In this document: positions 7,982-16,854 of the stretch, in pieces
Layout: each line of letters opens with the position of its first letter
How positions within the stretch are numbered: position 1 is the first letter of the stretch
Assembly: GCF_004210215.2 (NCBI RefSeq)
Contig: NZ_CP067394.1
Span: 1,612,001-1,676,000, forward strand
Origin: Cryobacterium sp. SO1
Lineage (GTDB): Bacteria; Actinomycetota; Actinomycetes; Actinomycetales; Microbacteriaceae
Reading direction: 5' to 3'
DNA: 64,000 bases
Notes under the pieces: generated by a model
What the model was told of the DNA's origin: nothing
The model's database searches: none
Seen by the model: only the letters and a program-made list of their open reading frames with translations
Translations under genes and position numbers: made by a program

Positions 7982-9249
7982 TGACGAGCGAGGGGCGCGG
8001 GACGAGAGATCGTCCCGCGCTCGCGCGCTTGCTGGCGGTATCCCCGGATGCTTTCGCCGGAGAGTACTGGGATCGTCAGCCGCTCTTCACCCGAGCGGCC
8101 GCCCTGCCAAGCCACTTCGATGACCTGTTCACCGCCGAGGCCGTCGACGAGCTCGTCACCCACCGCGGCCTGCGCACACCGTTCGTGCGCATGGCGCGGG
8201 AAGGCAACGTGCTTGACCCCGGCCGCTACACGGCACCGGGCGGAATCGGCGCGGAGATCGGCGACCAGGTCAGCGGCGACAAGGTGCTCGACGAGTTCTC
8301 CGGCGGAGCCACGCTGGTGCTCCAGGGGCTGCACCGCACCTGGCCGTCGTTGGCCGACTTCACCAGGCAACTCATCACAGACCTCGGCCATCCCGTTCAG
8401 GTGAACGCCTACATCACGCCGGCTTCCGCCCGCGGCTTCGATCCGCACTATGACGTGCACGATGTCTTCGTTCTCCAGATCGCAGGGGAGAAGCGCTGGC
8501 GCATTCACCCGCCGGTGCACCCACAGCCGCTCCGCGACCAACCGTGGAGCGATCATCGGCGCGCCGTGGAACTGCAGTCGCAGGGCGACCCGGCCATCGA
8601 CGAGGTCTTCAGGCCGGGCGACGTTCTCTACCTGCCGAGGGGCTGGATCCACTCGGCAACCGCGCTCGGTGGCACCTCGATCCACCTCACCCTCGGCGTC
8701 GCCGCCCTCACCCGCCACGACGTGCTGCGCGAGGCCGTCGCCCAGGCCACGGCCGACACCGGCCTGCGCAGCGCCCTTCCGCTCGGCATCGACCTCACGG
8801 ATGCGGCGACCGTCGCCGCCCTGCTGGCCGACGTCGTGCACTCCCTGGCCCGCTACACGGCCAACGACGATACCGATGACGGCAACGCGGCCCAAGCGCT
8901 GGCCTACGCTCAGGAAGTGTCCGGGCGGCTGGCCCGCCGGGTGCGGCCCGGTACCGAACCGATCGCACCCCTGGCGACGGCCGCCGCCGCCGCCGCACTG
9001 CACGAGGTCACCACGGTGAGCCTCCGCCGGGGACTCGACGCCCGGCTGCGGCCGGGTCTGGACCGGGCCGAGGTCGCGCTCCTGCTGCCGGGCAAGACGG
9101 TGACGCTACCCGCGGAGGCCACCGACGCCCTGACCCAGATTCTCACCGGGCACACCGTGCAGGCCGGCGACCTGGCCGGCCTGGACCCGGCCTCATCTCT
9201 CGTGGTCGCCCGGCGCCTGGTGCGCGAGGGTGTTCTGGTCGTGCGGTGA
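7981..9249 (+). CDS. JmjC/cupin-4-like Fe(II)/2-oxoglutarate oxygenase
   Basis: The 422-residue protein matches the cupin-4/JmjC fold of ribosomal oxygenases such as YcfD/RoxA. It starts with the helical segment that ends AFAGEYWDRQPLF, and the double-stranded beta-helix carries the iron ligands: HYDVHD (HxD) near residue 158 and the distal His in GDVLYLPRGWIHSATA near residue 223. NAYITPASARGFDPH precedes the first ligands, as in the family. Characterised members hydroxylate Arg, His or Asn side chains of proteins. A C-terminal winged-helix-like region of about 150 residues follows. It is the middle gene of a coupled trio: one-base overlap with the repeat peptide upstream and GTGA overlap with the ferredoxin-like gene downstream. 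This makes the peptide a natural candidate substrate. Confidence 0.85.
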   Translation: MTSEGRGTRDRPALARLLAVSPDAFAGEYWDRQPLFTRAAALPSHFDDLFTAEAVDELVTHRGLRTPFVRMAREGNVLDPGRYTAPGGIGAEIGDQVSGDKVLDEFSGGATLVLQGLHRTWPSLADFTRQLITDLGHPVQVNAYITPASARGFDPHYDVHDVFVLQIAGEKRWRIHPPVHPQPLRDQPWSDHRRAVELQSQGDPAIDEVFRPGDVLYLPRGWIHSATALGGTSIHLTLGVAALTRHDVLREAVAQATADTGLRSALPLGIDLTDAATVAALLADVVHSLARYTANDDTDDGNAAQALAYAQEVSGRLARRVRPGTEPIAPLATAAAAAALHEVTTVSLRRGLDARLRPGLDRAEVALLLPGKTVTLPAEATDALTQILTGHTVQAGDLAGLDPASSLVVARRLVREGVLVVR

Positions 9250-10193
9250 GCCTGCCCGACCTGCCCAACGCGCACAGCGCAGCTCCCGGCTGGCTGCCGT
9301 GCAGTGATCGCTCGCTGGAACGCGGCGATCCCCTCCTGGGCACGGCCGGTTACGGCGAACGGTGGTTCCTCGTCGAGATCGACGGGGCCTGGGGCGCGCA
9401 CGCCTTCCTGCAGTCGCCGCTGGACCCCGCGCTTGCCAGGGCCCTGGTCACCCGGATCGAATCCGCCGGCATCCGCCCCCTCGCCATCCGTCGCACGGGA
9501 CGCACCTCGCTGCAGCGCCGTGCCCAGACCGAGTGGCGCTGGGCGGCCGTGGATGCCAGGGTCGGCCATGAGAGAGTGCACTGGGGAGCGGTGTCCGACC
9601 CCGCCGAGCTGATGCGGGTGCCGCTGGACGGGTCGAGCGGCACGCCGTCCACCGAGCCGCTCATCTGCGTGTGCACGCACGCCAGGCACGACCAGTGCTG
9701 CGCCGTGAAGGGGCGCCCGGTGGTCACCGCCCTCGCCGAGGTGTACCCGGCCGGCACCTGGGAGTGCTCGCACCTCGGTGGCGACAGGTTCGCGGCCACC
9801 ATGATCCTGTTCCCGCACGGGCTGTACTACGGTCGGGTGAGCGGTGCCGAGGCCCCCGGCCTGGTCGAGGCCTTCCTCCACGGCCGCATCGAACCGCGCT
9901 TCTTCCGAGGCCGCAGTTCGCTGCCCAACGTGGTGCAGGCGGCGGCCGCCTTCGCCCGCGCCAATCGGGGCGACAACCACATCGACGCCTTCGAATACGA
10001 GTCCTGGACAGAGTCAGGGGGAGTGCACACCGTGTGCTTCAGGCACGGCGGAGAACACGGCGGTGAACACGACGGAGAACACCTTGTGGTGCGGCTCGGC
10101 GAGAGCCGGTCGGAGCCACTTCTCAGCACCTGCGCGGCCAGCAGCGCCCAGCCGGTTCGGGAGTTCGAACTGCTCTCGATATCTGCCCGGTGA
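9246..10193 (+). CDS. Sucrase/ferredoxin-like thioredoxin-fold protein, candidate [2Fe-2S] electron carrier
   Basis: The 315-residue product carries the Suc_Fer-like signature: CVCTHARHDQCCAVKGRPV followed by WECSHLGGDRFAATMILFPHG and YYGR. Known relatives have a thioredoxin-like ferredoxin fold and are thought to bind a [2Fe-2S] cluster through such cysteines. After the core there is a His/Glu/Gly-rich stretch (HGGEHGGEHDGEH) that may bind metal. It starts at a GTG overlapping the oxygenase stop (GTGA), so it is the third member of the cassette and may supply electrons or keep the oxygenase iron reduced (inference). The name sucrase is historical; no glycosidase motif is seen. Confidence 0.8.
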   Translation: MSLPDLPNAHSAAPGWLPCSDRSLERGDPLLGTAGYGERWFLVEIDGAWGAHAFLQSPLDPALARALVTRIESAGIRPLAIRRTGRTSLQRRAQTEWRWAAVDARVGHERVHWGAVSDPAELMRVPLDGSSGTPSTEPLICVCTHARHDQCCAVKGRPVVTALAEVYPAGTWECSHLGGDRFAATMILFPHGLYYGRVSGAEAPGLVEAFLHGRIEPRFFRGRSSLPNVVQAAAAFARANRGDNHIDAFEYESWTESGGVHTVCFRHGGEHGGEHDGEHLVVRLGESRSEPLLSTCAASSAQPVREFELLSISAR

Positions 10194-10216
10194 GACCCCC
10201 CGAGTAGAGGTGAATA

Positions 10217-10232
10217 CGGGACCAAGGTCCCG
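10217..10232 (+). terminator. Short hairpin after the peptide/oxygenase/ferredoxin cassette
   Basis: CGGGACC-AA-GGTCCCG is a perfect 7-bp stem with a two-base loop 24 bases after the ferredoxin-like stop codon. It lacks a T tract, so termination is only a possibility. Confidence 0.35.
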
Positions 10233-10335
10233 GTTGGCGGACTCGCTCGAAGGGTAGTGTTCAGAACAGAGGGCGAACCACCGGCACCGTGGCATTAGCT
10301 GGTACCTCGTGGTCCTGCTCTCGTGGCCCGACTGG

Positions 10336-10350
10336 TGGGTGAAACACCCA
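10336..10350 (+). promoter_or_regulatory. Palindrome TGGGTGAAACACCCA in the pfl leader
   Basis: Six-base arms flank AAA 42 bases before the pflB start; outer bases GAC/GTC can extend the stem past a bulge. The core GGTGAAACACC recurs upstream of the allantoinase gene (47299-47309). It could be an RNA hairpin in the leader or an operator for pfl expression. Confidence 0.35.
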
Positions 10351-10391
10351 GTCAGCGGGAAAGCCTCGATCCTACAAGGAGAGCACACCAT

Positions 10392-12659
10392 ATGACCGTC
10401 ACAGATGGCATCAGAAGCGACCAGCACGGTCTCGCAGAAACCGGCCCGGCCGAATTCGTCAGCGGCCCGTGGCAGGACTCGATCAACCTGCGCGACTTCA
10501 TCCAGCGCAACTACACGCCGTACCTCGGCGACGCCAGCTTCCTCGCCGGCGCCACCGAGCGCACCACCGGAATCTGGGCAAAGCTGTCCGCGATGTTCCC
10601 GGTCGAGCGCGAAAAGGGCGTCTACGACATCGATGCGACCACCCCGTCGTCTATCACCGCGCACAAGCCCGGCTACATCGACAAGGACAACGAGGTCATC
10701 GTCGGCCTCCAGACCGACGCGCCGCTCAAGCGCGCGATCATGCCCTTCGGCGGCTGGCGCATGGTCGCCACCTCGCTCGAGACCTACGGCTACCCGGTGT
10801 CGCCCGAGCTCGAGACAATCTTCACCGACTATCGCAAGACCCACAACACCGCCGTCTTCGACGTCTACCCTCCCGGCGTGCGCCGTGCGCGCAGCAGCCA
10901 CCTGATCACGGGCCTGCCGGATGCCTACGGCCGCGGCCGCATCATCGGTGACTACCGTCGTGTTGCCCTGTACGGCGTCGACGCCCTGATCGTCGGCAAG
11001 AAGAACGACCGCGCCGAGCTGGACATGGAGCCCTCGACCGAGGACATCATCCGTGCCCGCGAGGAGAACTCGGAGCAGATCCGGGCCCTCAAGGAGCTCG
11101 TCCAGATGGCCGCCAGCTACGGCTCGGACATCTCCAAGCCCGCCACCACCGCCAAGGAAGCCGTTCAGTGGCTGTACTTCGCGTACCTCGGTGCCGTCAA
11201 GGAGCAGAACGGTGCGGCAATGTCGTTCGGCCGCAACGCGGCCTTCCTCGACGCCTACATCGAGCGCGACCTCGCCGCAGGCACCCTGACCGAAGAAGGC
11301 GCCCAGGAGCTCATCGACGACCTCGTCATCAAGCTGCGCATCGTCCGGTTCCTCCGTACCCCGGAGTACGACGAGATCTTCGCCGGTGACCCCACCTGGG
11401 TCACCGAGTCGCTCGCCGGCATCGGTGAAGACGGTCGCCCGCTGGTGACCAAGACCGCGTTCCGCTTCCTGCAGACCCTGTACAACGTGGGCCCCGCACC
11501 CGAGCCGAACCTGACCGTGCTGTGGAGCGACAAGCTGCCCGAGGGCTTCAAGCGCTTCTGCGCCCAGGTCTCGATCGACACGTCGGCCATCCAGTACGAA
11601 TCCGATGACCTCATCCGCAACGAGATGGGTGACGACGCCGCGATCGCATGCTGCGTCTCCCCGATGCGGGTCGGCAAGCAGATGCAGTTCTTCGGAGCCC
11701 GCGTCAACGCCGTCAAGGCCTTGCTGTACTCGATCAACGGCGGCAAGGACGAGGTGTCCGGCAAGCAGATCGCGCCGGCCACCGCCCCGAACACCGACGA
11801 GATCCTCGACTACGAGACCGTCTTCCCGGCCTACCTCGAGACCCTCGAGTGGCTCGCCGAGACCTACGTCACCGCGCTGAACTGCATCCACTACATGCAC
11901 GACAAGTACGCGTACGAGCGCCTCGAGATGGCACTGCACGACAAGGAAATCATCCGCACCCTGGCCTGCGGCATCGCCGGCCTGAGCGTGGTTGCCGACT
12001 CGCTGTCCGCCATCAAGTACGCCACGGTTCGTCCGGTGCGCGATGAGACCGGTCTGGTTGTCGACTACACCGTCGAGGGCGAGTTCCCCACCTTCGGCAA
12101 CGACGACGACAAGGTCGACGCCATCGCGGTCGACGTCATGGAACGCTTCATGACGATGATCCGCAAGCACCCGACCTACCGGGACGCCATCCACACCCAG
12201 TCGATCCTGACGATCACGTCCAACGTGGTCTACGGCAAGGCCACCGGCAACACGCCCGATGGTCGCCGCAAGGGTGAGCCGTTCGCACCGGGTGCCAACC
12301 CGATGAACGGCCGCGACACGCACGGCATGCTCGCGTCGGCACTCAGTGTCGCCAAGCTCCCGTACAGTGAGGCGCAGGATGGCATCTCGCTGACCAACAC
12401 CGTCGTTCCGAGCGGCCTCGGCCACACCAAGGACGAGCAGATCACCAGCCTGGTCGGCCTGCTCGACGCCTTCACGTCGGCCACCGGCTACCACCTGAAC
12501 GTCAACGTGCTCAACAAAGAGACGCTCGAGGACGCGATGCTGCACCCGGAGAACTACCCGCAGCTGACAATCCGCGTTTCCGGCTATGCCGTGAACTTCG
12601 TTCGCCTCACCCGCGAGCAGCAGATGGATGTCATCAGCCGCACGTTCCACTCGCACTAA
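10392..12659 (+). CDS. pflB: Pyruvate formate-lyase (formate acetyltransferase)
   Basis: The 755-residue protein converts pyruvate and CoA to acetyl-CoA and formate. The active-site cysteine pair is in ACCVSPM (Cys420-Cys421) and the C-terminal glycyl-radical loop RVSGYAVNF carries Gly731, almost the position found in the E. coli enzyme (Gly734). Length and whole-sequence pattern ([39 protein letters not shown]) fit true PflB rather than a diol dehydratase. The ATG at 10392 has AAGGAG ten bases upstream. The activase gene follows 46 bases downstream. The enzyme is oxygen-labile when activated, so its presence predicts fermentative or microaerobic growth capacity. Confidence 0.96.
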   Translation: MTVTDGIRSDQHGLAETGPAEFVSGPWQDSINLRDFIQRNYTPYLGDASFLAGATERTTGIWAKLSAMFPVEREKGVYDIDATTPSSITAHKPGYIDKDNEVIVGLQTDAPLKRAIMPFGGWRMVATSLETYGYPVSPELETIFTDYRKTHNTAVFDVYPPGVRRARSSHLITGLPDAYGRGRIIGDYRRVALYGVDALIVGKKNDRAELDMEPSTEDIIRAREENSEQIRALKELVQMAASYGSDISKPATTAKEAVQWLYFAYLGAVKEQNGAAMSFGRNAAFLDAYIERDLAAGTLTEEGAQELIDDLVIKLRIVRFLRTPEYDEIFAGDPTWVTESLAGIGEDGRPLVTKTAFRFLQTLYNVGPAPEPNLTVLWSDKLPEGFKRFCAQVSIDTSAIQYESDDLIRNEMGDDAAIACCVSPMRVGKQMQFFGARVNAVKALLYSINGGKDEVSGKQIAPATAPNTDEILDYETVFPAYLETLEWLAETYVTALNCIHYMHDKYAYERLEMALHDKEIIRTLACGIAGLSVVADSLSAIKYATVRPVRDETGLVVDYTVEGEFPTFGNDDDKVDAIAVDVMERFMTMIRKHPTYRDAIHTQSILTITSNVVYGKATGNTPDGRRKGEPFAPGANPMNGRDTHGMLASALSVAKLPYSEAQDGISLTNTVVPSGLGHTKDEQITSLVGLLDAFTSATGYHLNVNVLNKETLEDAMLHPENYPQLTIRVSGYAVNFVRLTREQQMDVISRTFHSH

Positions 12660-12681
12660 AGAATCTCCTTAACACATGACC

Positions 12682-12741
12682 GGCAACGCTAGGTAGGACG
12701 AGACAATGACCGCGATCAACCTCGGCTTCCCTAGCGTTGCC
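12682..12741 (+). promoter_or_regulatory. 12-bp inverted repeat enclosing the pflA start
   Basis: GGCAACGCTAGG (12682-12693) and CCTAGCGTTGCC (12730-12741) are perfect complements separated by 36 bases. The loop contains the pflA ribosome-binding region (GGACGAG) and the ATG at 12706, and the right arm is already coding. Folding in the mRNA would enclose the start site and could set the ratio of activase to lyase. Confidence 0.5.
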
Positions 12742-13599
12742 TGTCCTGTAGTCGAACTTTCCGGAGAGCACGTCGACCTGTCGGCGCCCGTCTCCGATGA
12801 CGTCAGCGCCCTCAATGACGCCGACCGCAAGGCCGAGCTGCACACCCTCGAGATGAAGGCGATCCGGGAGGGCACCGTCGCCAGTGTGCATTCCTGGGAG
12901 CTGGTGACCGCCGTTGACGGCCCCGGCACCCGCATGACCCTGTTCCTCTCCGGCTGCCTGTTGCGTTGCCAGTACTGCCACAACCCAGACACCTGGAAGA
13001 TGCGTGACGGCCTCGTCACTCCCATCGAGGAACTCGTCGCCCGGATGACCCGCTACTTGGGTGTCTTCAAGGCCACCAACGGCGGCCTCACCATCTCCGG
13101 CGGCGAACCGCTGATGCAGCCCGCGTTCGTCAAGCGGATGTTCAAGGAGGCGCACGCCCTGGGCGTGCACACCACCCTGGACACCTCCGGCTACCTCGGC
13201 AAGAGCGCCTCGGACGAGATGCTCGACAACATCGACCTCGTCCTGCTCGACGTGAAGTCGGGTCTGCCAGAGACCTACAAGAAGGTCACCGGCCGCGAAC
13301 TCGCGCCCACCATCGCGTTCGGCGACCGTCTCGCCGAGCGCAACATACCGGTCTGGGTGCGCTTTGTGCTGGTGCCCGGGCTCACCGACGCCGTCGACAA
13401 CGTCGAAGCCGTTGTCGACATCGTGAAGAGTTGGCCCAACGTGCAGCGCGTCGAAGTGCTGCCGTTCCACCAGATGGGCGAGGACAAATGGGACCGTCTG
13501 AGCATTCCGTACCCCCTGCACGGCGTGCACCCGCCGGAGAACGACCTGCTGAACCGGGTGCGCGGGCAGTTCGAGGCGCGGGGTCTCACCGTCTTCTAA
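12706..13599 (+). CDS. pflA: Pyruvate formate-lyase activating enzyme (radical SAM)
   Basis: The 297-residue product installs the glycyl radical on PflB. It has the radical SAM cluster motif CLLRCQYC (Cys84, Cys88, Cys91), the SAM-binding GGE (ISGGEPLMQ) and the family sequences VDGPGTR and VLVPGLTD. Compared with E. coli PflA (246 residues) it has an N-terminal extension of about 50 residues. An alternative in-frame ATG at 12853 (MKAIREG) would give the standard length but has a poor ribosome-binding site, so I keep the upstream ATG. It sits 46 bases after pflB, in one operon, and its start lies in the loop of a long inverted repeat. Confidence 0.94.
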   Translation: MTAINLGFPSVACPVVELSGEHVDLSAPVSDDVSALNDADRKAELHTLEMKAIREGTVASVHSWELVTAVDGPGTRMTLFLSGCLLRCQYCHNPDTWKMRDGLVTPIEELVARMTRYLGVFKATNGGLTISGGEPLMQPAFVKRMFKEAHALGVHTTLDTSGYLGKSASDEMLDNIDLVLLDVKSGLPETYKKVTGRELAPTIAFGDRLAERNIPVWVRFVLVPGLTDAVDNVEAVVDIVKSWPNVQRVEVLPFHQMGEDKWDRLSIPYPLHGVHPPENDLLNRVRGQFEARGLTVF

Positions 13600-13775
13600 A
13601 AATCGGACACACCGACCGATACCGGCCTTACGCATATAAATGTGTGAGGTCGTTTTCGCTCTGACCAGCGCTTTAGCTGACGCAAAACCGCGGCCAGGGA
13701 CCTTGTACCCTGACTGGGAAAACCGAACGCTGCCAGACTGTGAGTATCTTCAGAATCACAACGAAAGGCAACACC

Positions 13776-14261
13776 GTGTCAACAGCAACAGTTCCGGCCA
13801 CCACCCTGAGCGACACCAAGGTCAAGGTCCTCAAGCTCATCGGTTGGGCCGGAATTCTCGGCGCCGTGGTCATGATCATCGGCGGAGGCGTGGTTTGGGG
13901 CGTCGTCTCCTCGCAGCTCGCCGCCGAGCAGATCACCGTCGCCGAGGACGCGTCCTTCCTCGCCGGTGCCCCGGTCGTCGGACCGTTCTCCGCGTACGCG
14001 CAGGCCGACATCATCAACCACCACGCCCTCGCCATGGCCGAGGGCAAGACCTACGCCGAGCTCGACAAGGAGGACCCGCTGCGCGCGACGGTCATGAACG
14101 CGTCGTTCCTGCGCACCTCGCTCTTCACCTCGGTTGTCTCCTTCGGTGTCTCGGCCTTCGCCATCGGCATGGGCGTCCTGTCCGGCCTGTTCGGCTGGGC
14201 CATCCTGACCCTCGCTCCGGCCTGGCCCCAGAAGACCACTGCCACGGGCGTCCGCGCGTAG
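13776..14261 (+). CDS. Small conserved actinobacterial membrane protein
   Basis: The 161-residue protein has two transmembrane helices (about residues 21-43 and 115-145) around an extracytoplasmic loop with SSQLAAEQITV, YAQADIINHHAL and DPLRATVMNASFLRTSLFT. Related actinobacterial proteins are often labelled aromatic ring-opening dioxygenase LigA; no dioxygenase motif is visible and I regard that name as spurious. The GTG start (VSTATV) follows AAAGG by seven bases; an in-frame ATG at 13740 is the alternative. It is monocistronic and ends at a strong terminator. Confidence 0.8.
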   Translation: MSTATVPATTLSDTKVKVLKLIGWAGILGAVVMIIGGGVVWGVVSSQLAAEQITVAEDASFLAGAPVVGPFSAYAQADIINHHALAMAEGKTYAELDKEDPLRATVMNASFLRTSLFTSVVSFGVSAFAIGMGVLSGLFGWAILTLAPAWPQKTTATGVRA

Positions 14262-14275
14262 TCGTCACCCCTCAG

Positions 14276-14309
14276 AACGACCCGGCAGCCGGCTGCCGGG
14301 TCGTTTTCT
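14276..14309 (+). terminator. Rho-independent terminator
   Basis: A perfect inverted repeat with 15-base arms (AACGACCCGGCAGCC and its complement, 14276-14305) runs straight into TTTTCT. It lies 14 bases after the preceding stop codon. Confidence 0.9.
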
Positions 14310-14419
14310 CGTTCCCGGGCGGTTGCAAAAAGGGTCGCACGTAACCGGGGAAGCGATGCTGGCCCTAGTGTGAGCCAGGGGCCACTAAAACTCACGGCGC
14401 CCACCTACCTGGGGGACAG

Positions 14420-16078
14420 ATGAGCGCGCACCTTTCGTCACGCATCCGACGTGCAATCACGGGGCTCGCGCTCGTGGTGCTGGTGGCCGGAGGCTCCGCC
14501 GCAGTTCCGGCAGAGCGTGCGGCAGCCGCGGCACCCGTCCCGCCCGCCCCGAGCGCCGCCACGGCACCGACCCCGTCCGGGTGGCTGCACACCTCCGGCG
14601 GCAGTATCGTCACCGCCTCCGGTGCCCCGTATGTGGTCAAGGGCGTGTCCTGGTTCGGCCTGGAGACCTCGAACTGCGCCCCGCACGGCCTCTGGACCAT
14701 CTCGCTGGCCGCAGGCCTGGCGCAGATCAAGTCGATGGGCTTCACGACAGTACGAGTGCCGTTCTCCAACGAGTGCCTGGCCGCCGCCTCGACGAGCTCG
14801 ATCGACTACGCGGTCAACCCCGACCTGGCCGGCAAGACGCCGCAGCAGGTCCTCGATATCCTCATCAGCACAGCCGCTGCCGTGGGGCTGAACGTGATTC
14901 TGGACCGGCACCGCCCGGATTCCGGCTCGCAGTCCGAGCTCTGGTACACCGCCCAGTACAGCGAGGCGCGCTGGATCGCCGACTGGACCGCGCTGGCGAC
15001 CCGGTACCTGAACGACCCCACCGTGATCGGCTTCGACCTGCACAACGAGCCGCACGGGCCGGCCTGCTGGGGCTGCGGCAACGCCGCCACCGACTGGCAG
15101 GCGGCCGCCACCCGCGGCGGCAACGCCGTGCTGGCCGTCAACCCGAAACTCCTGATCCTGGTCGAGGGCATCGAGAACCAGGCCACCGGCTCGTCCACCT
15201 GGTGGGGCGGCGGCTTGAGCGGCGTTGCGACCAAGCCCGTCACCCTCGAGGTGGCCAACCAGGTCGTCTATTCACCGCACGACTACCCCGCGTCGGTGTA
15301 CCCGCAGACCTGGTTCGCCGCGGCAAACTATCCGGCCAACCTCACCGCGGTGTGGGACGCCAACTGGGGATACATCAGCAAGCGGGGCATTGCGCCGGTA
15401 CTGGTGGGCGAGTTCGGCAGCAAGCTCGAGACCGCCTCGGACACCACGTGGATGAACGCTCTGGTGGGTTACCTGTCGACGAATCAGATCAGTTTCGCCT
15501 ACTGGTCGTTCAACCCCAACAGCGGCGACACCGGCGGCATCATCGCCGACGACTGGGTCACCCCGCAGGCGGCCAAGCTCGCGGTACTGGTACCGCTGCT
15601 GGCCGGGGGTGCGACGCCGGTGCCGACGCCGAGCGTGACGCCCAAGCCGACGGCCGGCCCGACGCCGAGCGCCAGCCCGACGCCGACCGCGACGCCCAAG
15701 CCGACGGCCAGCCCCACGCCGACGGCGACGCCCACGCCGACGGCGACGCCGAAGCCGACCGCCACTCCGGTGCCGGCCGCCGGCGCGACTGTCGCCTGGA
15801 ACCTGCAGAGTTCCTGGAGTGCGGGCTATGTCGCCGACATCATGGTCACCGGCACCACAGGGGTTGCGGGCTGGACCGTGACCTGGCCGGATGCGACCGC
15901 GACCGGGATCGTGAACGCCTGGGGGATGACCTGCACTCTCAAGGCCAGGGTCTCGATCACCTGCACCGGCGCCGACTGGGCCGGCCGGGTGGCCTCAGGC
16001 CAGACCGTGCGCGTCGGGCTTCAGGTGGCGGCCACCGCGGCGCCGGCGTCACCGAAGCTCACTGTCACGACCCGGTAG
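14420..16078 (+). CDS. Secreted GH5 cellulase (endoglucanase) with C-terminal CBM2
   Basis: The 552-residue product has a signal peptide (basic RRAITGLALVVLVAGGSAAV, cleavage likely near ERAAAAA). A glycoside hydrolase family 5 domain follows: VKGVSWFGLET, TVRVPFSNECL, the acid/base Glu210 in DLHNEPHG, YSPHDYP and the nucleophile Glu331 in LVGEFGS. A Pro/Thr linker (about residues 395-450) connects to a family 2 carbohydrate-binding module with conserved Trp residues (WNLQSSW, GWTVTW, WGMTC). It should cleave beta-1,4-glucan outside the cell. A GGGGGA ribosome-binding site precedes the ATG. The gene stands alone. Confidence 0.93.
   Translation: MSAHLSSRIRRAITGLALVVLVAGGSAAVPAERAAAAAPVPPAPSAATAPTPSGWLHTSGGSIVTASGAPYVVKGVSWFGLETSNCAPHGLWTISLAAGLAQIKSMGFTTVRVPFSNECLAAASTSSIDYAVNPDLAGKTPQQVLDILISTAAAVGLNVILDRHRPDSGSQSELWYTAQYSEARWIADWTALATRYLNDPTVIGFDLHNEPHGPACWGCGNAATDWQAAATRGGNAVLAVNPKLLILVEGIENQATGSSTWWGGGLSGVATKPVTLEVANQVVYSPHDYPASVYPQTWFAAANYPANLTAVWDANWGYISKRGIAPVLVGEFGSKLETASDTTWMNALVGYLSTNQISFAYWSFNPNSGDTGGIIADDWVTPQAAKLAVLVPLLAGGATPVPTPSVTPKPTAGPTPSASPTPTATPKPTASPTPTATPTPTATPKPTATPVPAAGATVAWNLQSSWSAGYVADIMVTGTTGVAGWTVTWPDATATGIVNAWGMTCTLKARVSITCTGADWAGRVASGQTVRVGLQVAATAAPASPKLTVTTR
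15622..15780 (+). repeat. Pro/Thr/Ala linker repeats in the cellulase gene
   Basis: Imperfect direct repeats of ACGCCGACG/AAGCCGACG type encode PTPTATPKPT-like linker units between the catalytic domain and the binding module. Such linkers are extended and often O-glycosylated in actinobacterial cellulases. Confidence 0.85.
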
Positions 16079-16106
16079 CGCGTGACCGGCGGCCCGTGAC
16101 CGGGAG

Positions 16107-16652
16107 CTAGTACTCGGTCGCGGCTTCCGCGTCTTCGCCCCAGCTCGCGATGCGCGGCGGCAGCGGGTACTCGTGGGTGCCGCTGGCGGCCAGCACCTCA
16201 ACACTCACAACACGGGGAGCGGTCGTTCCGGCCTGGCTCACGAACCACCCGCCGACCAGCACCACATCGCTCACCGTGGACGCCACTCCGACTCCGGTGA
16301 CGGTGAACGACCCGTAGGCCGGGTCGATGAAGTTCACCGAGACGAGGTCGCCGTGGGCCACGACGGGGGCGGCACCGTCCGCGCCGGGCTCAGCGCCGGC
16401 GTCGGGCTCGAGCGGCTGCAGGGCCTGCAAGGACTTGTGCGGCTTCAGGTTCTGCTCGATGGACCGGCCGCCGATGGTGAGGGTCTTCACCGACGCGGAG
16501 ATGAACGCGGCGCCGTCGATCGTGAAGGCCCCGTACCGCTTGGTCAGGAACATGGCGGAGACGGGCGTTCCGGATTCCAGGGTGGCGATCGCATCCGTGA
16601 GCGCCTTGACGTTGCGCCTGCTGGGCACATTGGGCATAACCGGTCCGGCCAT
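16107..16652 (-). CDS. Hypothetical protein with an internal duplicated beta motif
   Basis: The 181-residue product (MAGPVMPNVPSRRNVK) starts at an ATG with GGAGGAAAG directly upstream. No family is recognised. It contains two similar segments: SAMFLTKRYGAFTIDGAAFI followed by LTIGG, and SVNFIDPAYGSFTVTGVGVA followed by LVGGWFV, which look like two copies of a small beta domain joined by an acidic Pro/Ala linker near residues 80-95. There is no signal peptide or membrane segment, so it is probably cytoplasmic. It converges on the cellulase gene and is divergent from the PBP gene. Confidence 0.7.
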   Translation of the reverse strand: MAGPVMPNVPSRRNVKALTDAIATLESGTPVSAMFLTKRYGAFTIDGAAFISASVKTLTIGGRSIEQNLKPHKSLQALQPLEPDAGAEPGADGAAPVVAHGDLVSVNFIDPAYGSFTVTGVGVASTVSDVVLVGGWFVSQAGTTAPRVVSVEVLAASGTHEYPLPPRIASWGEDAEAATEY

Positions 16653-16854
16653 CTTTCCTCCAGAGATCGTGACACGCAACTCTAGCCTTGCGGGCACCCG
16701 CGCTGCGCGAACCGGACCGTCCGCGAGACGGCGCACTGCCCCTGTTCGAGGGTCTCGGCAAGCCCCTAGCGGAGCCGACTTCGGCGGCATTGAGTGGGTG
16801 ACCACTGGTGCGATTCGGCGTGCCGGTAGGTGTGGAGGGGTGGGCATTCCAACG

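Noticed and set aside
9246..10193. Sucrose-cleaving enzyme
   Set aside because: The sucrase name is inherited; the sequence has ferredoxin-like Cys/His motifs and no glycosidase residues.
10014..12656. An 880-codon open frame on the minus strand opposite pflB
   Set aside because: It mirrors the codon structure of pflB, shows no protein-family motif and is composed of His/Asp/Val/Gly-rich antisense sequence typical of high-GC shadows.
13776..14261. LigA-type aromatic ring-opening dioxygenase
   Set aside because: Relatives carry this label, but the protein is a two-helix membrane protein without any metal site.
16327..16854. N-terminal extension of the PBP gene in the same frame
   Set aside because: The extension is the antisense of the hypothetical gene at 16107-16652; the membrane anchor of the PBP begins just after 16855.
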